The notes under the pieces: generated by a model
The model's database searches: none
What the model was told of the DNA's origin: nothing
Seen by the model: the letters and a program-made list of their open reading frames with translations, nothing else
Position numbers and translations under genes: made by a program
Origin: Litoditis marina
Taxonomy: Eukaryota > Nematoda > Chromadorea > Rhabditida > Rhabditidae
Assembly (NCBI GenBank): GCA_964036275.1
Contig: OZ038433.1
Coordinates: 35,125,336-35,189,335 of the forward strand
Direction of reading: 5' to 3'
DNA: 64,000 nucleotides
Part shown: piece by piece, positions 12,786 through 24,591 of the stretch
Layout of the letters: each line of letters begins with the position of its first letter
How positions within the stretch are numbered: the first letter of the stretch is position 1

Positions 12786-13689
12786 TGAAAAATAAAATAA
12801 AGAAAAATAACCATTGTTGGAAAAACAGACAAATCTTTGTGTAATCTTGCTGCATGTGCATTCATTCAATCAAATCAATATTTGTAGAAGCGCGGTGTTC
12901 TCACAAGATTCACACTTCGATAGTTCGTGTGAATGATTCATTTGATTCTTCACAAGGGCAACACCATATTGTGTTGAATGTTTTGACGAATTTCTCCTTC
13001 CGCAACACCTCACCTGGTCCACAAAGTGAATAGTTTAATAATCTGAACTTAGCAACGGTTAAACACACGAAACGGATCATCAACGTTTCCTACGTGACAA
13101 GTACGTGACAAGATATCGTACAAAACAAGTGTGCAAGTGGGACAAGAACTATGGGAGGTGAAGAACACACAGACCTGAAGAAAGGGCTTTGAGAAACCTT
13201 CTCTGCAGGGTGATGGTTTTCACGGGCATGTGACTGCTGTGTAAAAGAGCTTTCTGAGTATTGATTGATTGATTGATTGGTTTATGATTGATTCATCTAC
13301 ATGCAAGCATGTGAGATACAGAGACAACAGAAAAAAAGTAAAATCAAACTGAACTTGAGCAAGATGAAACAAGAACCGAAATCATGATAAACAGAAAAAT
13401 AAAACATTGAACAACTATCAAATATGAGGTAGACCCTGTAGAGAGGAATACGACCCTGGCGACAAAGACATAGAGAAAGCCGCTGTCATCAGTTCCAATA
13501 TCCACCGAGTCGTCTTCGAGAACACCGGGTGATAGTACACAGGAATACGACTGAACAAAAGTGGAAGTTTGAAGTCGAGAAGAGAGAGAGAAACTAACAA
13601 AAAAAATCGTACTATAACTCGCGATAGCGATTGATAGCTGTATTTGAGACCATCATCATGTTCAGTAGTTCATGATTGTAGAAGTGATT
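12786..13689. other. Shared arm sequence without a supported gene
   Basis: Mirrors about 17530-18430. It contains a short TTGA/TGAT tetranucleotide run near 13260 and a long-frame artefact at 13418-13600. No coding evidence. Confidence 0.5.
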
Positions 13690-14054
13690 AGTAAAAAGTG
13701 GGGGAACCAACAAATGTGTGAGTTGTGTTTGGTTCGACCTCGATATCAGCAAAAAGTGAACGATACGAATTGCTGTGATACTGTAGCAGAAGTAGTCTGC
13801 AAAAATAGAACAATACAAATTTTGCACAATGGTTCACGAAGCCCGCATGATATTTCAGAAATTGCCGAAGGGTATTTCATGTGTACTTTGACAACATGCG
13901 TGCGTTGTGAACCATTGTGCAAAATTTGTATTGTTCTATTTTTGCAGACTACTTCTGCTACAGTATCACAGCAATTCGTATCGTTCACTTTTTGCTGATA
14001 TCGAGGTCGAACCAAACACAACTCACACATTTGTTGGTTCCCCCACTTTTTACT
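13690..14054. repeat. Foldback hairpin at the end of the composite element
   Basis: About 145-bp arms pair around a short loop (about 13836-13907). The outer end reads AGTAAAAAGTGGGGG and the inner end CCCCCACTTTTTACT. The same structure ends copy 2 (31078-31443). Confidence 0.85.
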
Positions 14055-14970
14055 AATTGTCCTTTTTTTGCTAGTTGTACTCCTACAACTTCATATGTTG
14101 CCTATTCACAGAGTGGATCTTGTGAACTCATTATATTATTATGGAAATCTCAGTTTTGTGTGTGCACGAAGCCGAATGCAGACCATAAAATTGCTGGTGT
14201 TGTAATATAACGCAGGTTACTGGCTCTATGACTATCAACAACTGAACAAAAACGCTAAACGTTCCGATTGACATGTACACCGCTTTTAGCGGCGAAAAGC
14301 GATGGGGATTGGCGCCATTGACAAATCTACAATTAGAGACACCAACTCACTTACAATATAGCCATTATTTCCAATACCACATCAAAAACCTTCGTTGAAA
14401 CTTTTTTTCATTTCTGCGTCAATTGACACACGCGTCTGGCGCCAGAGCGAAACGAAATTTTCTAGGTTTTCGAGCTACCAGTACACACTACATGTGTCAA
14501 TTACTGATTGGAGCAATATTCAAACTATTCAATTGTAAGTTTCGTGTGTTTTTGTTTTGGCGCCATTTGGCGTCTGATCCGAGCCAGACGATAAAATTCG
14601 ATTTCGAATTTGTGGAGCTTTATTTTACATTAGAATATCTAATATCTGTTAACTTGAAACAGTTTGATTGGCGATAACTGATATTTTTCCAACTTTAGCG
14701 CCAATTGGCGCCAGCGCACAGTGCCAACAGAACTTTTTTGATTTTCAGATTGAGCATCTTACTTGCCATGTGATAGTTATTTAGTGTACCGAATTTCAGA
14801 CGATTCCATTGACGCTGTCGTGAGTTTGGGTTTTGGCGCCATCTGACGCCTGGTTCGAGCGCCAGAAGAAAAATTTCAGTTGTGGAAAAAGACTTTCACA
14901 CTTTCCACCAAATTATTCAATTTCTATTAGTGTTCAACATTTTAGTTGACGATAAATAGTGTTTTGTCGT

Positions 14971-15530
14971 TTTTGGCGCCTATTGGCGCCAGCGCCGGGC
15001 GCCAATGATGATGTATTCATCTCATATTTGGCGCGACGGCCTAACTTTTGCATTATGACTCATGTTTCAAATTTCAGGTAAATCGGTTCGGAAGTTTTTC
15101 CAAAAGTGGTTTTTGGCGCCTATTGGCGCCTGCGCCCGGCGCCAATGACGAGCTATACATCTCATATTTGGCGCGACGGGCTAACTTTTGCATTATAACT
15201 CATGTTTCAAATTTCAGCTAAATCGGTTCGGTAGTTTTTCCAATAGTGGTTTTTGGCGCCTATTGGCGCCCGCGCCCGGCGCCAATGAGGAGCTATACAT
15301 CTCATATTCGGCACGAAGGGCTTAATTTTGCATTATAACCCATGTTTCAAATCTCAGCTAAATCGGTTAGGTAGTTTTTCCAATAGTGGTTTTTGGCGCC
15401 TATTGGCGCCCGCGCCCGGCGCCAGAGATTATATATACATTTCATACTTGGCGCGACGAGCTAACTTTTGCCATAGAATAGATGTTCCAAATTTCAGCCA
15501 AATTGGTTCCGTAGTTTTTCCACTACGATG
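14971..15530 (+). repeat. 140-bp tandem repeats rich in GGCGCC
   Basis: The segment TTTTGGCGCCTATTGGCGCC starts at 14971, 15111, 15251 and 15391, exactly 140 bp apart. Each unit continues with GGCGCCAATGA and an AAATCGGTT segment. It lies inside the composite element; copy 2 carries fewer, more diverged units. Confidence 0.9.
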
Positions 15531-15545
15531 CGGACAGAATTCCGT

Positions 15546-15632
15546 GAGGGAGGAGGGACGAGGGAGGAGGGACGAGGGAGGAGGGACGAGGGAGGAGGGA
15601 CGAGGGAGGAGGGACGAGGGAGGAGGGACGAG
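15546..15632 (+). repeat. 14-bp G-rich minisatellite
   Basis: About six units of GAGGGAGGAGGGAC inside the composite element. The complementary array in copy 2 (about 28980-29030) is shorter. The frames it creates are artefacts. Confidence 0.9.
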
Positions 15633-16195
15633 GGACGAATTACGGCGGAACTTTTCAACAACGACACGAAACCATAACTCAGGCGAAAACAATCCGATTT
15701 GGCTGAAATTTTCACACAATGTTTAACTCGTGATTGTGTAACGTTTTCTCATTTTAGTTTTCAAAAAACGATTATATTTGAAGCTTTTTGTTAATTAAAA
15801 GGAAAAAACGAGTCCGCAATGGCCAAACCAAAGACAACTCACGCAGAGCGCTTCGCGCTCCGCGCGATTGATAGATGTTGTAGTTTATAGTAAAAGAAAA
15901 ACAGGACTCGTAACATTAGAGTGTGTTCACTAGTGTGTTTTTTATTTTGAAGTTAGTTGAGCAAATATTGAGAATAGGGACCCCGTTGTAGAATATCTTC
16001 GCAAAATTTTGATCGTTCGGCAAAGCCATGTAAAATCCGCCGGACCAATAAAAAAACGACAAAAATGACGATGGTGAGAGAATAAGCCATATTGAGCTGA
16101 AACATTATAAAGATTGCTTGAAAGTAGGATACAACATTCTTACATCATCTCATGCTGCGTGCATCGAATTCTCGGCAGTGACCAAATCTTCGTTG

Positions 16196-17218
16196 TGGTT
16201 TGATCTGGCGCTGTTGCAATCCCCCCATACCTCATGAGGTCACCTCATGAGCTAACTCACCAGCTACCTCACGAGCTTACCTCGTGAGGTTATTATGCTT
16301 AACCATTGTAAATTTTGGAACTTTTAGAAACTAGAAAAATTTTAGGAAAATTTTAGAATCGTTTCGTTTTTCTCGCTAATCATGGTTTATGAAGAAAAAC
16401 TAAATTGTTCTAGACATTTAAAGAATCCGTCCCTCTCTAATTTTCACTTTTTAGTTATCAGTCTGACCCGATGGCAAATGAAATACCATTATCGAAAATA
16501 TATACTTTTATATCCCTATCTTGCTTCGTTTTCTCAGAAAAGCGGCTTACGTAATGACACCGATAGGGGGTTGCGTACGGGGTATGCTCAAAATAGCCTA
16601 TAGAAGTGCAAAAATGATTTTAAAACACTTTGTCATATACGAGTACACAATAAAAGACTAAAAAATGAAAATAAATCTGGATTTAAATAATCCAAGTCAA
16701 GTTGCGTTACAGGAACAACATTATTTTTTACAGTTTGAAGTTTGCAAAAGTGTGAACGGAAGCTCGAAATGTTTTGATAGTTGTTTGTTTTGATAGGTTA
16801 TTAGGCTATTTTGTATAGGCTATTTTGAGCATACCCCGTACGCAACCCCCTATCGGTGTCATTACGTAAGCCGCTTTTCTGAGAAAACGAAGCAAGATAG
16901 GGATATGAAAGTATATATTTTCGATAATGGTATTTCATTTGCCATCGGGTCAGACTGTTAATTAAAAAGTGAAAATTAGAGAGGGACGGATTCTTTAAAT
17001 GTCTAGAACAATTTAGTTTTTCTTGATAAAGCATGATTAGCGAGAAAAACGAAACGATTCTAAAATTTTCCTAAAATTTTTCTAGTTTCTAAAAGTTCTA
17101 AAATTTACAATGGTTAAGCATAATAACCTCACGAGGTAAGCTCGTGAGGTAGCTGGGGAGTTAGCTCATGAGGTGACCTCATGAGGTATGGGGGTATTGC
17201 TACAGCGCCAGATCAAAC
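16196..17218. mobile_element. Foldback element spanning the palindrome axis
   Basis: The ends read CTGGCGCTGTTGCAATCCC and, inverted, CTGGCGCTGTAGCAATACC, followed inward by short CCTCATGAGGT palindromes. Its arms are part of the giant palindrome, so it may be a long-TIR transposon that seeded the inversion, or one element duplicated by it. Its ends resemble those of the 9132-10419 element. Confidence 0.55.
16603..16813. other. Spacer at the axis of the giant palindrome
   Basis: About 211 bp of AT-rich unique sequence separate the two inner arm ends (16602 and 16814). I see no coding sequence or motif in it. Confidence 0.8.
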
Positions 17219-17529
17219 CACAACGAAGATTTGGTCACTGCCGAGAATTCGATGCACGCAGCATGAGATGATGTAAGAATGTTGTATCCTACTTTCAAGC
17301 AATCTTTATAATGTTTCAGCTCAATATGGCTTATTCTCTCACCATCGTCATTTTTGTCGTTTTTTTATTGGTCCGGCGGATTTTACATGGCTTTGCCGAA
17401 CGATCAAAATTTTGCGAAGATATTCTACAACGGGGTCCCTATTCTCAATATTTGCTCAACTAACTTCAAAATAAAAAACACACTAGTGAACACACTCTAA
17501 TGTTTTTTACTATAAACTACAACATCTAT

Positions 17530-18429
17530 CAATCACTTCTACAATCATGAACTACTGAACATGATGATGGTCTCAAATACAGCTATCAATCGCTATCGCG
17601 AGTTATAGTACGATTTTTTTTTGTTAGTTTCTCTCTCTTCTCGACTTCAAACTTCCACTTTTGTTCAGTCGTATTCCTGTGTACTATCACCCGGTGTTCT
17701 CGAAGACGACTCGGTGGATATTGGAACTGATGACAGCGGCTTTCTCTATGTCTTTGTCGCCAGGGTCGTATTCCTCTCTACAGGGTCTACCTCATATTTG
17801 ATAGTTGTTCAATGTTTTATTTTTCTGTTCATCATGATTTCGGTTCTTGTTTCATCTTGCTCAAGTTCAGTTTGATTTTACTTTTTTTCTGTTGTCTCTG
17901 TATCTCACATGCTTGCATGTAGATGAATCAATCATAAACCAATCAATCAATCAATCAATACTCAGAAAGCTCTTTTACACAGCAGTCACATGCCCGTGAA
18001 AACCATCACCCTGCAGAGAAGGTTTCTCAAAGCCCTTTCTTCAGGTCTGTGTGCTCTTCACCTCCCATAGTTCTTGTCCCACTTGCACACTTGTTTTGTA
18101 CGATATCATGTCACGTACTTGTCACGTAGGAAACGTTGATGATCCGTTTCGTGTGTTTAACCGTTGCTAAGTTCAGATTATTAAACTATTCAGTTTGTGG
18201 ACAGGTGAGGTGTTGCGGAATGGAGAGATTCGTCAAAACATTCAACACAATATGGTGTTGCCCTTGTGAAGAATCAAATGAATCATTCTTATGAACTATC
18301 GAAGTGTGAATCTTGTGAGAACACCGCGCTTCTACAAATATTGATTTGATTGAATGAATGCACATGCAGCAAGATTACACAAAGATTTGTCTGTTTTACC
18401 AACAATGGTTATTTTTCAAAAAAGAAGTT
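17530..18429. other. Shared arm sequence without a supported gene
   Basis: Mirror of 12786-13689. The frame at 17621-17875 has no recognisable feature beyond hydrophobic composition and is not preserved across the arms. Confidence 0.5.
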
Positions 18430-19411
18430 AGCCTGGCTGTTTGATCTCTTCAATTACGATCACTGATAACGGTCAAGTCAGTGTTCAGCTACTGTAAAAT
18501 TGATCTTGGATTTGCTCGATCATGGTCAGCGTAGCTAGCGGTCGCGAACGAGCGACTCACTGGGTGAGAGGCTAGCCGCTGCGCTCTTCTTTACGAAATT
18601 GTGGTGTGCCTCGAGCAGAGTATTCATCCTGATTGAGAAATGGAAATGACATAATGTGAACAAAAATTATTATGAAGTTCATATCATTTCGCCGATATGC
18701 ACTATTCGTTATCAAATCCAGTCCAAAATTCGCACAGTGGTATTATGATCAAACCAAGAGGCAGAGAGTATCAGTTTTGCAAGTCTCATATAATTTGCAA
18801 AGACAAATATTCACAAGATTAGCTCATCAGCTGAAATGTGTCTGACAGGTGCGATGTACTTTTCAATATATGTTTTTCTTCAATAGAATGTGTTCATATC
18901 ACATTCCTTTCAAGCAAAGCGAAGCAGAGCTTGATAATTATTTCCGCTACGATAGTCCTTCGAGCAAGTATTCTCCAAGTTTCTAGGTTACGGTTGATTG
19001 ATCTTCAATATAACATGCAAATCATGTTAAAATTACCGGAATCATTTAAGTGATATGATCCATATCATTGTATACATGTATATGAAACCTTTCAGTCGTC
19101 TAAGAAATAATGCAAACATGAATCGTACGATGATTTTCATTTACGTCGTTTCAAGTGACCTCAGTGGACACATATTGAGTGATTTCAACTTTATTAATAA
19201 TTTTCTTGTTTGATGTACTAAATGAGTTAACAATTATGATTATCTTGTATGCAACTTGCTCACGTATTTTTAACGAACGTGTAGAACTTCATAGTATGAA
19301 AACGCTTCATATGGAAACCGATGATTCGTATATATTATGTAGGCCACGGAAAGTGAATCAGGTAATTCTAAAACCGTTTTAACCACATGACTGAAAAACC
19401 AATTACAGGTA

Positions 19412-22400
19412 ATGGAAGAAATATTTTTCGATGACTTTTTCTTCACCCACCGTTTGGAAATCATTGGTCTTTACACGCTGGGTATATTCGGAACAGGCAC
19501 TAATGTTTTGACGATACTCGTGAACGTTCTGAGCGACAACAAGTTGATGAGAACGTTTTCGCGATGCGTTCTAAATGTTCAGGTTAGTTCAGCGAGTTAC
19601 ATTGAAGAGGAAAAATAATTATAGATAAAATTAGATGAGCTAAATAGATAAATAAAGAGTATATTATTGATTATTTTATATATAGTACAGTTAAAATCTA
19701 ATATTGAGATTTAGATAGTATGAACATTCATATTGAAAACTATAGTTTTCAATTTACATACATATTTATTCATTCACTTCGCTCCGTTACGAGGCGGTGA
19801 TCATCATACATGTCACAGATCTTTGTAGTAGCAGTTTCTTGTGAGGTCTTGGTCTCTTTCCTCCATAGAAGCCTTCATGGTGGACTATCGAATGCTCTTT
19901 TGGCATGGATCCAGTGACATGCGAGAAACTTCTTAGAGGAGGGGAAGACAACTGCTTGTGAAACATGCATTCCTGTTGGGAATACGGACCAGCGATTCCC
20001 AGTCGCGCGTGGCCCGGGTTTTCCATCTCGTCTTTTCCTCCACGTCCATCAACCCGGATACCTGAATGGACACGTAGTGTGGAGATCTTGGAAACAGGGC
20101 AACGAAGAGAGACTCCGTCTACCAACCAGTAGGAACTAGACCATGATGGAAAACTGATAGGATACCTGAATGGACACGTAGTGTGGAGATCTTGGAAACA
20201 GGGCAACGAAGAGAGACTCCGTCTACCAACCATTAGGGACTAGACCATGATGGAAAACTGACAGGATACCTGAATGGACACGTAGTGTGGAGATCTTGGA
20301 AACAGGGCAACGAAGAGAGACTCCGTCTACCAACCAGTAGGGACTAGACCATGATGGAAAACTCCATGTTCAATAAGAATGTTCATACTATCTAAATTAT
20401 TACTTAACACTCTTAAATTTGACATACAACTTGTACAGTATGAAAATGTAAAATGGCAGAGAAAAACGACTGTATAGACATCCAATATAATACAAATCAT
20501 ACAACTCATCATCGACATACAATTCATGTACAGGTTACTAACACGCTCACGCTAAGCGTGTTCACGATGCTGCTGACGTCAGTGGAAGAAAACCTGATTC
20601 ATCATCAGTACGGCCTCATCAACTACTTTGTCAAAGTAGAGTATGATGTTTTCGTGGTGAGTCATATTTCTAATACATTAACTAATCATTCACCCACATT
20701 CACGTTTCTCTGCAACATACTACAAATTTCACCGGGTTAAAACAGTTTCACTGCAACAAACTATAGCGAAACAATGTTTTCTTAGCACTATGAGCCCCAC
20801 TTGGGGAACAGACTGAGACAGAAACTGTAACTTCATCTCACAATCACTTTGGAGACTTATCTACCTCGATACTTCATTAGTTTTTACCCTATCAAAGTTG
20901 GCCCGAATAATCAAGTAGTTAGAGTTCGGCTCTCGCTCTTTCGGCGGCTCCAAGACACGGGTTTCATGCCCGCTCGCCGCGGTATCGGTACGGCGGACCG
21001 CATGAGGTGGCATAGCTCACCGATGTCTATCTCCACGCTGTACTGACTGATGTCAAGTCTAAGGTTAAATTGGATTGTATTGAATATTCAGACGTCAGAT
21101 GTGACTGGAAAGTCATACAACTGCTTTCAGCTCGTGCGAACTGTGTTGTTCTTTCTGACAATGTCGGCCTACATGCTGTCACTGTTCACTCTCCACCAAA
21201 CTATCATCGCGCCATTTTCAATGTTCAAAATCCGAGAAGAAAAACTGAACAAGTTCATCATTTTGTTCTGTTCCTCATTTCTGATATTAGTTACAGTAAC
21301 TATCCGAGCCGAGTTTAGAAGAGCTCCTTGTGCGGAGGTGAGAATACAAACATAAACAAAAAGGTGAATTGGAGAGTCTGAGAGGTGCAAAACAGCGAGA
21401 TTAACGAACATTAATTCAGTTGTTTCTCCGTAATTTTTGTTAAACTGCCACATCGTGCAACCTACCATGTACCAAATGTTAGGAGTTTTAGCTCTGAAAT
21501 ACGGGTCAAAATGAAAATAATTAGAATTACACTTATTTACTCATCAGTTGATGTGATTGAAGACTTCGGTGGCAATTTTTACGAAAATCTAGCAAGAGAG
21601 TTTGAATAGCGTCTGCAAACACGCATAGAAAAAACCAGAAGTTCTATACTTTGTTTAAACATTGATAAGTGCCAAATTACGTTCATCTCATTTCCACTAA
21701 CTAACCATGATTTACTAACGCTTGACCGTATAAAACAAACAAAAAAGATCAACAAACGGGCCGAGTGGTCGACTGGTTGTGTGCGTGATAGCACTCAAAA
21801 CACCATGGTTCGATCCCACTCGGCGCGGTATCTTCATGGCGGACCGCATGAGCTGGTAATAACGCTCACCCATGCCTAGTTTCCCATCTACGGACCCCCA
21901 CCCTCTACGGATACTACAATGTGATCGTTGTCTAGATTGTATTAGAATGAATAAAGTAATACACGGCTGAAATAGTTGCCGTAAAATATCATTATTATTA
22001 TAAAAAGGTTTCCTACTCCCCGAATAGTATCCCTCTCCTCATTATTTTCCAACAACTTGCAGGGTGCTTCAAATTGTAACACTTCGCAAGACGATCGTAC
22101 AATGGGGGCTATCGTTTTTCTCGGAATAGCTCTATTAGCTGTTTCACTATTTCTGCATTCATGGTACTCACTTTGTATAGATACCTCTGGCTCCCTCGCA
22201 ACAAGGAAAATGAAGGCAGTACTTCTGAGGGGCACAGCTGTCATGGTAAACTTTGTGTCATTCTCACCTAATTTTTTTGTAGCAAATGGAAGTCTCCCAA
22301 TTTTCATGTTTATTGATTCACTAGTCTGCTTCGATTAGAAATTCAGGATCTGTTCCAATATTGTGTAGGTTATGGAATAGTAAAACGTCTTCCCCTTTAT

Positions 22401-23218
22401 TACATATTTCAGAAAAGTAAAGAAGGGGAAGAAGTTTTATTAATTCTACATTTATTACATATTCCCTACAAAAACTGAAACAACTGAGAGTCAGCTGAAA
22501 CAACTTGTTCGAACAAATGATTCGTTTGTGTATTTTGCGATTGTGAATGATCTCAAATTCAAAATGCACGAGTTTCCGTACCAACTGAATTTTGAGCTTG
22601 CACATAATTCATACGAAGCCATTCATACGAATAACAATGCACATATTTTCTATTGATTAAACGTTATCGATTTTTTGTGATCATATTTCTTTCAGATTAG
22701 TGTGCCAATCATCAGCTCGGTGTTTCTCTCCGTTCTTCTGAGTATATGGAATACTAACAACGGCCAATACTCGAGTGAGCAAGACAATTCTTTTCAAAAC
22801 GAGCATTTTAAAATTGAAACCGACACATCATAGTAATGTAACAGATGAGCGAGAATGAAGATAAACTCGATTCCACCGCGGATCTTCCGAGTTTCTAAAC
22901 AAATTACTCAAAACTAGTGAATTCGTTTAACACATCACGTATTTTCGCTCACGCCTAGAATCTTCTACGACCAAACTACAAACACATCAAAACGGAGGAT
23001 GCCAGCTGAAATTACCATTCATTTCAGACGTTGTTGCTGTCTGTCGCGTACTCTCCCACGTGCACCTTCCACTGGTCAACATTTGCTTCATCTTCTACAT
23101 CAAACCCTTCAGGGAGCTCGCCAAAAGCAAACTGTGCGGCTGTTTCCGCCCCAAAACATCAATACGCACACTCTCCGTGACCACGGGTGGTCAGCTTCAG
23201 TATCTTAATGCAAAGTAG
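19412..23218 (+). CDS. Seven-helix chemoreceptor, Str superfamily (Srh/Sri-like), intact
   Basis: Six exons join in frame: 19412-19582, 20534-20656, 21131-21337, 22063-22245, 22696-22774 and 23028-23218 (stop TAG), 317 codons. Each junction has GT/AG sites and the lengths match the array paralogs. Hydrophobic segments correspond to TM1 in exon 1 (IIGLYTLGIFGTG), TM2 in exon 2, TM3-4 in exon 3 (LHQT between them), TM5 in exon 4, TM6 in exon 5 and TM7 in exon 6, ending in a PFRELAK segment. An ACAG acceptor-like site lies a few bases before the ATG. It is the most divergent member and lacks the upstream block found at the others. By analogy with the family it would be a chemosensory-neuron membrane receptor; ligand unknown. 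Confidence 0.85.
19770..19985. mobile_element. Dispersed repeat D, copy 1
   Basis: Shares a segment of about 200 bp containing GAGGCGGTGATCATCATAC and CAGTGACATGCGAG with 41083-41310 and 41400-41640. Lies in intron 1 of the intact receptor. Family not recognised; no ORF. Confidence 0.7.
20050..20365 (+). repeat. 103-bp tandem repeat, three copies
   Basis: GATACCTGAATGGACACG starts at 20058, 20161 and 20265. The units are nearly identical and lie in intron 1 of the receptor, next to repeat D. Confidence 0.9.
20930..21050 (+). mobile_element. tRNA-derived SINE, type B (right-arm copy)
   Basis: Contains GGGTTTCATGCCCG (box B-like) and a GCGGACCGCATGAG body related to the type A SINE. Lies in intron 2 of the receptor; mirrored at 12391-12510. 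Confidence 0.6.
21755..22005 (+). mobile_element. tRNA-derived SINE, type A (right-arm copy)
   Basis: tRNA-like head with GGCCGAGTGGTCGACTGG (box A) and GGTTCGATCCC (box B), a body with GCGGACCGCATGAGCTGG, and an ATTATTATTAT tail. Lies in intron 3 of the receptor. The trinucleotide tail resembles that of the LINE at 24.6 kb, a possible retrotransposition partner. Confidence 0.75.
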
Positions 23219-24591
23219 TTACGTCCAGGGTAGATGCGACACTTACTAGTCTATTTATGTGCTCTATAACTGTTTCTAGTTCAATTATCAGATTTTTGCC
23301 TCACGTAGGTGTGTTGTTTGTGTCAGTACTCAGTACCATGTGAAAATGAATTTTAATACACATTGAGGCATCATTTCATTCATCAAAAAGAGATAAATAT
23401 TGCTCATTATCGCAACATACTAAATAAAAGATTTCTCTGAAGGGCATACAAATGCACTTACGAGTCGCTCATAGAGAACGATGCAAAACTACCCAACAAA
23501 AGGGCGACCAACCAACTGACATGTATCTGTGATATAAAGCTAACCACAACGGGTGGACGCAGATTACATAATGCCTGCAATTAATGAACAAAAAGGCGAG
23601 CTCCAAGAGTGCTTTTAGAAGAATCGACAATGCAAAGGAGTGTAAGAACAAATTGAGGCTCTCACCAAAAAAAGAAAACCAAGCTGAACATGAAGTTATT
23701 GATGATTATTATTTCACGAAGGATCATTTTTTCAATGACCTGAAATGATTTTTTCAATGAACGTTTTCTTTTCCTAACATCTGTTCTACAATAGTCAGTC
23801 AGTAACAGTGGGAAAAATTTACAGTTTCAATCTCGTTCGAAGCGATGTTTGAATATGTCAGTGTCTTTTTGTATCAATTTAATTCCAATGCATCGTCTTT
23901 CAAAATTTTATTTCTCCGTGGGCTTCAGGAAAACGGTCGTGCAAAATACTTCCGGCAAAGAGCTCACTATATAGAAGTTCTTTTCACATCTATAGCCATT
24001 CATCACAAGTTCAAAAGAGACAACCTCAATTATCGAAGAGCTGTTCTACTGTATCTTCTTGCTAACCGCGTTGTAGTTCGTGCGGCGGTCACACGTGAAG
24101 ATCACGTGAGGTGATTTATGCTTATATAAACGTTAACGGTTAACTATGCCATATGGTTCTGACAAGTTAAAGCATCCGAATCGGAATTTCTACTCAAGTT
24201 CGGCTACAATCTTCTTCATAGTTTATGCGACAGATCACGTAAAACTATTCGCCACTGTCTTGTCGCTGATTAGTTACTTCTTAGTTAACTGTGCACATTT
24301 GGACGTTGTTCTCCATGATGACTTTTTCTCATTGTATGTTTTCATTTTTGTCCGACTTGACCATATTTTGGCGAAATCTCTGATGATCGAAATCGTATGT
24401 GGGTGTAAGTAGTATTTGTAATGAATGTTTGAATTGGCACGCTGTTAATGGGTACTTCACGAGCGTCAGCAAATGTAGATCACGAAGTACTGTTCTCTGG
24501 TGCTTTAATTTCTGAGTTTTGATGTTTTCGAGTTAGGAAAAGCGTTCCGAGTTCGTCTCAACTAGAAACGTGTTAAGAGTTCGACACTATT
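23219..24591. other. Shared arm sequence, no supported gene
   Basis: Mirror of 7401-8915. Frames at 23845-24114 and 24146-24412 (+) resemble their left-arm counterparts at amino-acid level, but with replacements and a changed C-terminus. No domain recognised. Confidence 0.45.

Larger units (their letters stand above)
13690..15866. mobile_element. GGCGCC-rich composite element, copy 1
   Basis: A 2.18-kb insertion absent from the right arm (empty site around 17530), flanked by ATT at 13687-13689 and 15867-15869. One end is a foldback hairpin (13690-14054). The other end is GC-rich (CGCTTCGCGCTCCGCGCG). The middle contains many GGCGCC sites, 140-bp tandem repeats and a 14-bp minisatellite. No transposase-like ORF. 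The asymmetric ends, one a hairpin, could suggest a Helitron-like or other non-TIR mechanism, but the CTRR-type end was not confirmed. Confidence 0.8.
4381..16602. repeat. Left arm of giant palindrome
   Basis: This arm is the reverse complement of 16814-32545 over most of its length. For matched features, start plus mirrored end sums to about 33416-33431, and the sum shifts only where one arm has an insertion or deletion. The outer boundary at 4381 cuts a chemoreceptor first exon in half. Arm-specific events are transposons at 9132-10419 and 13690-15866, loss of about 2.2 kb near 12785, and loss of exons 1-3 of the receptor near 7.0 kb. Confidence 0.9.

Noticed and set aside
13746..14030. Pairs of nearly identical Cys-containing ORFs on opposite strands (also 31103-31419)
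   Set aside because: They are the two arms of the foldback hairpin read in both directions, not genes.
15328..15726. 132-codon ORF with Gly/Arg/Glu-rich repeats
   Set aside because: It is the translation of the 14-bp minisatellite inside a transposable element; several frames of both strands are open for the same reason.
19787..20233. 148-codon minus-strand ORF with internal repeats
   Set aside because: It runs through repeat D and the 103-bp tandem repeat inside a receptor intron; its protein repeats mirror the DNA repeats.
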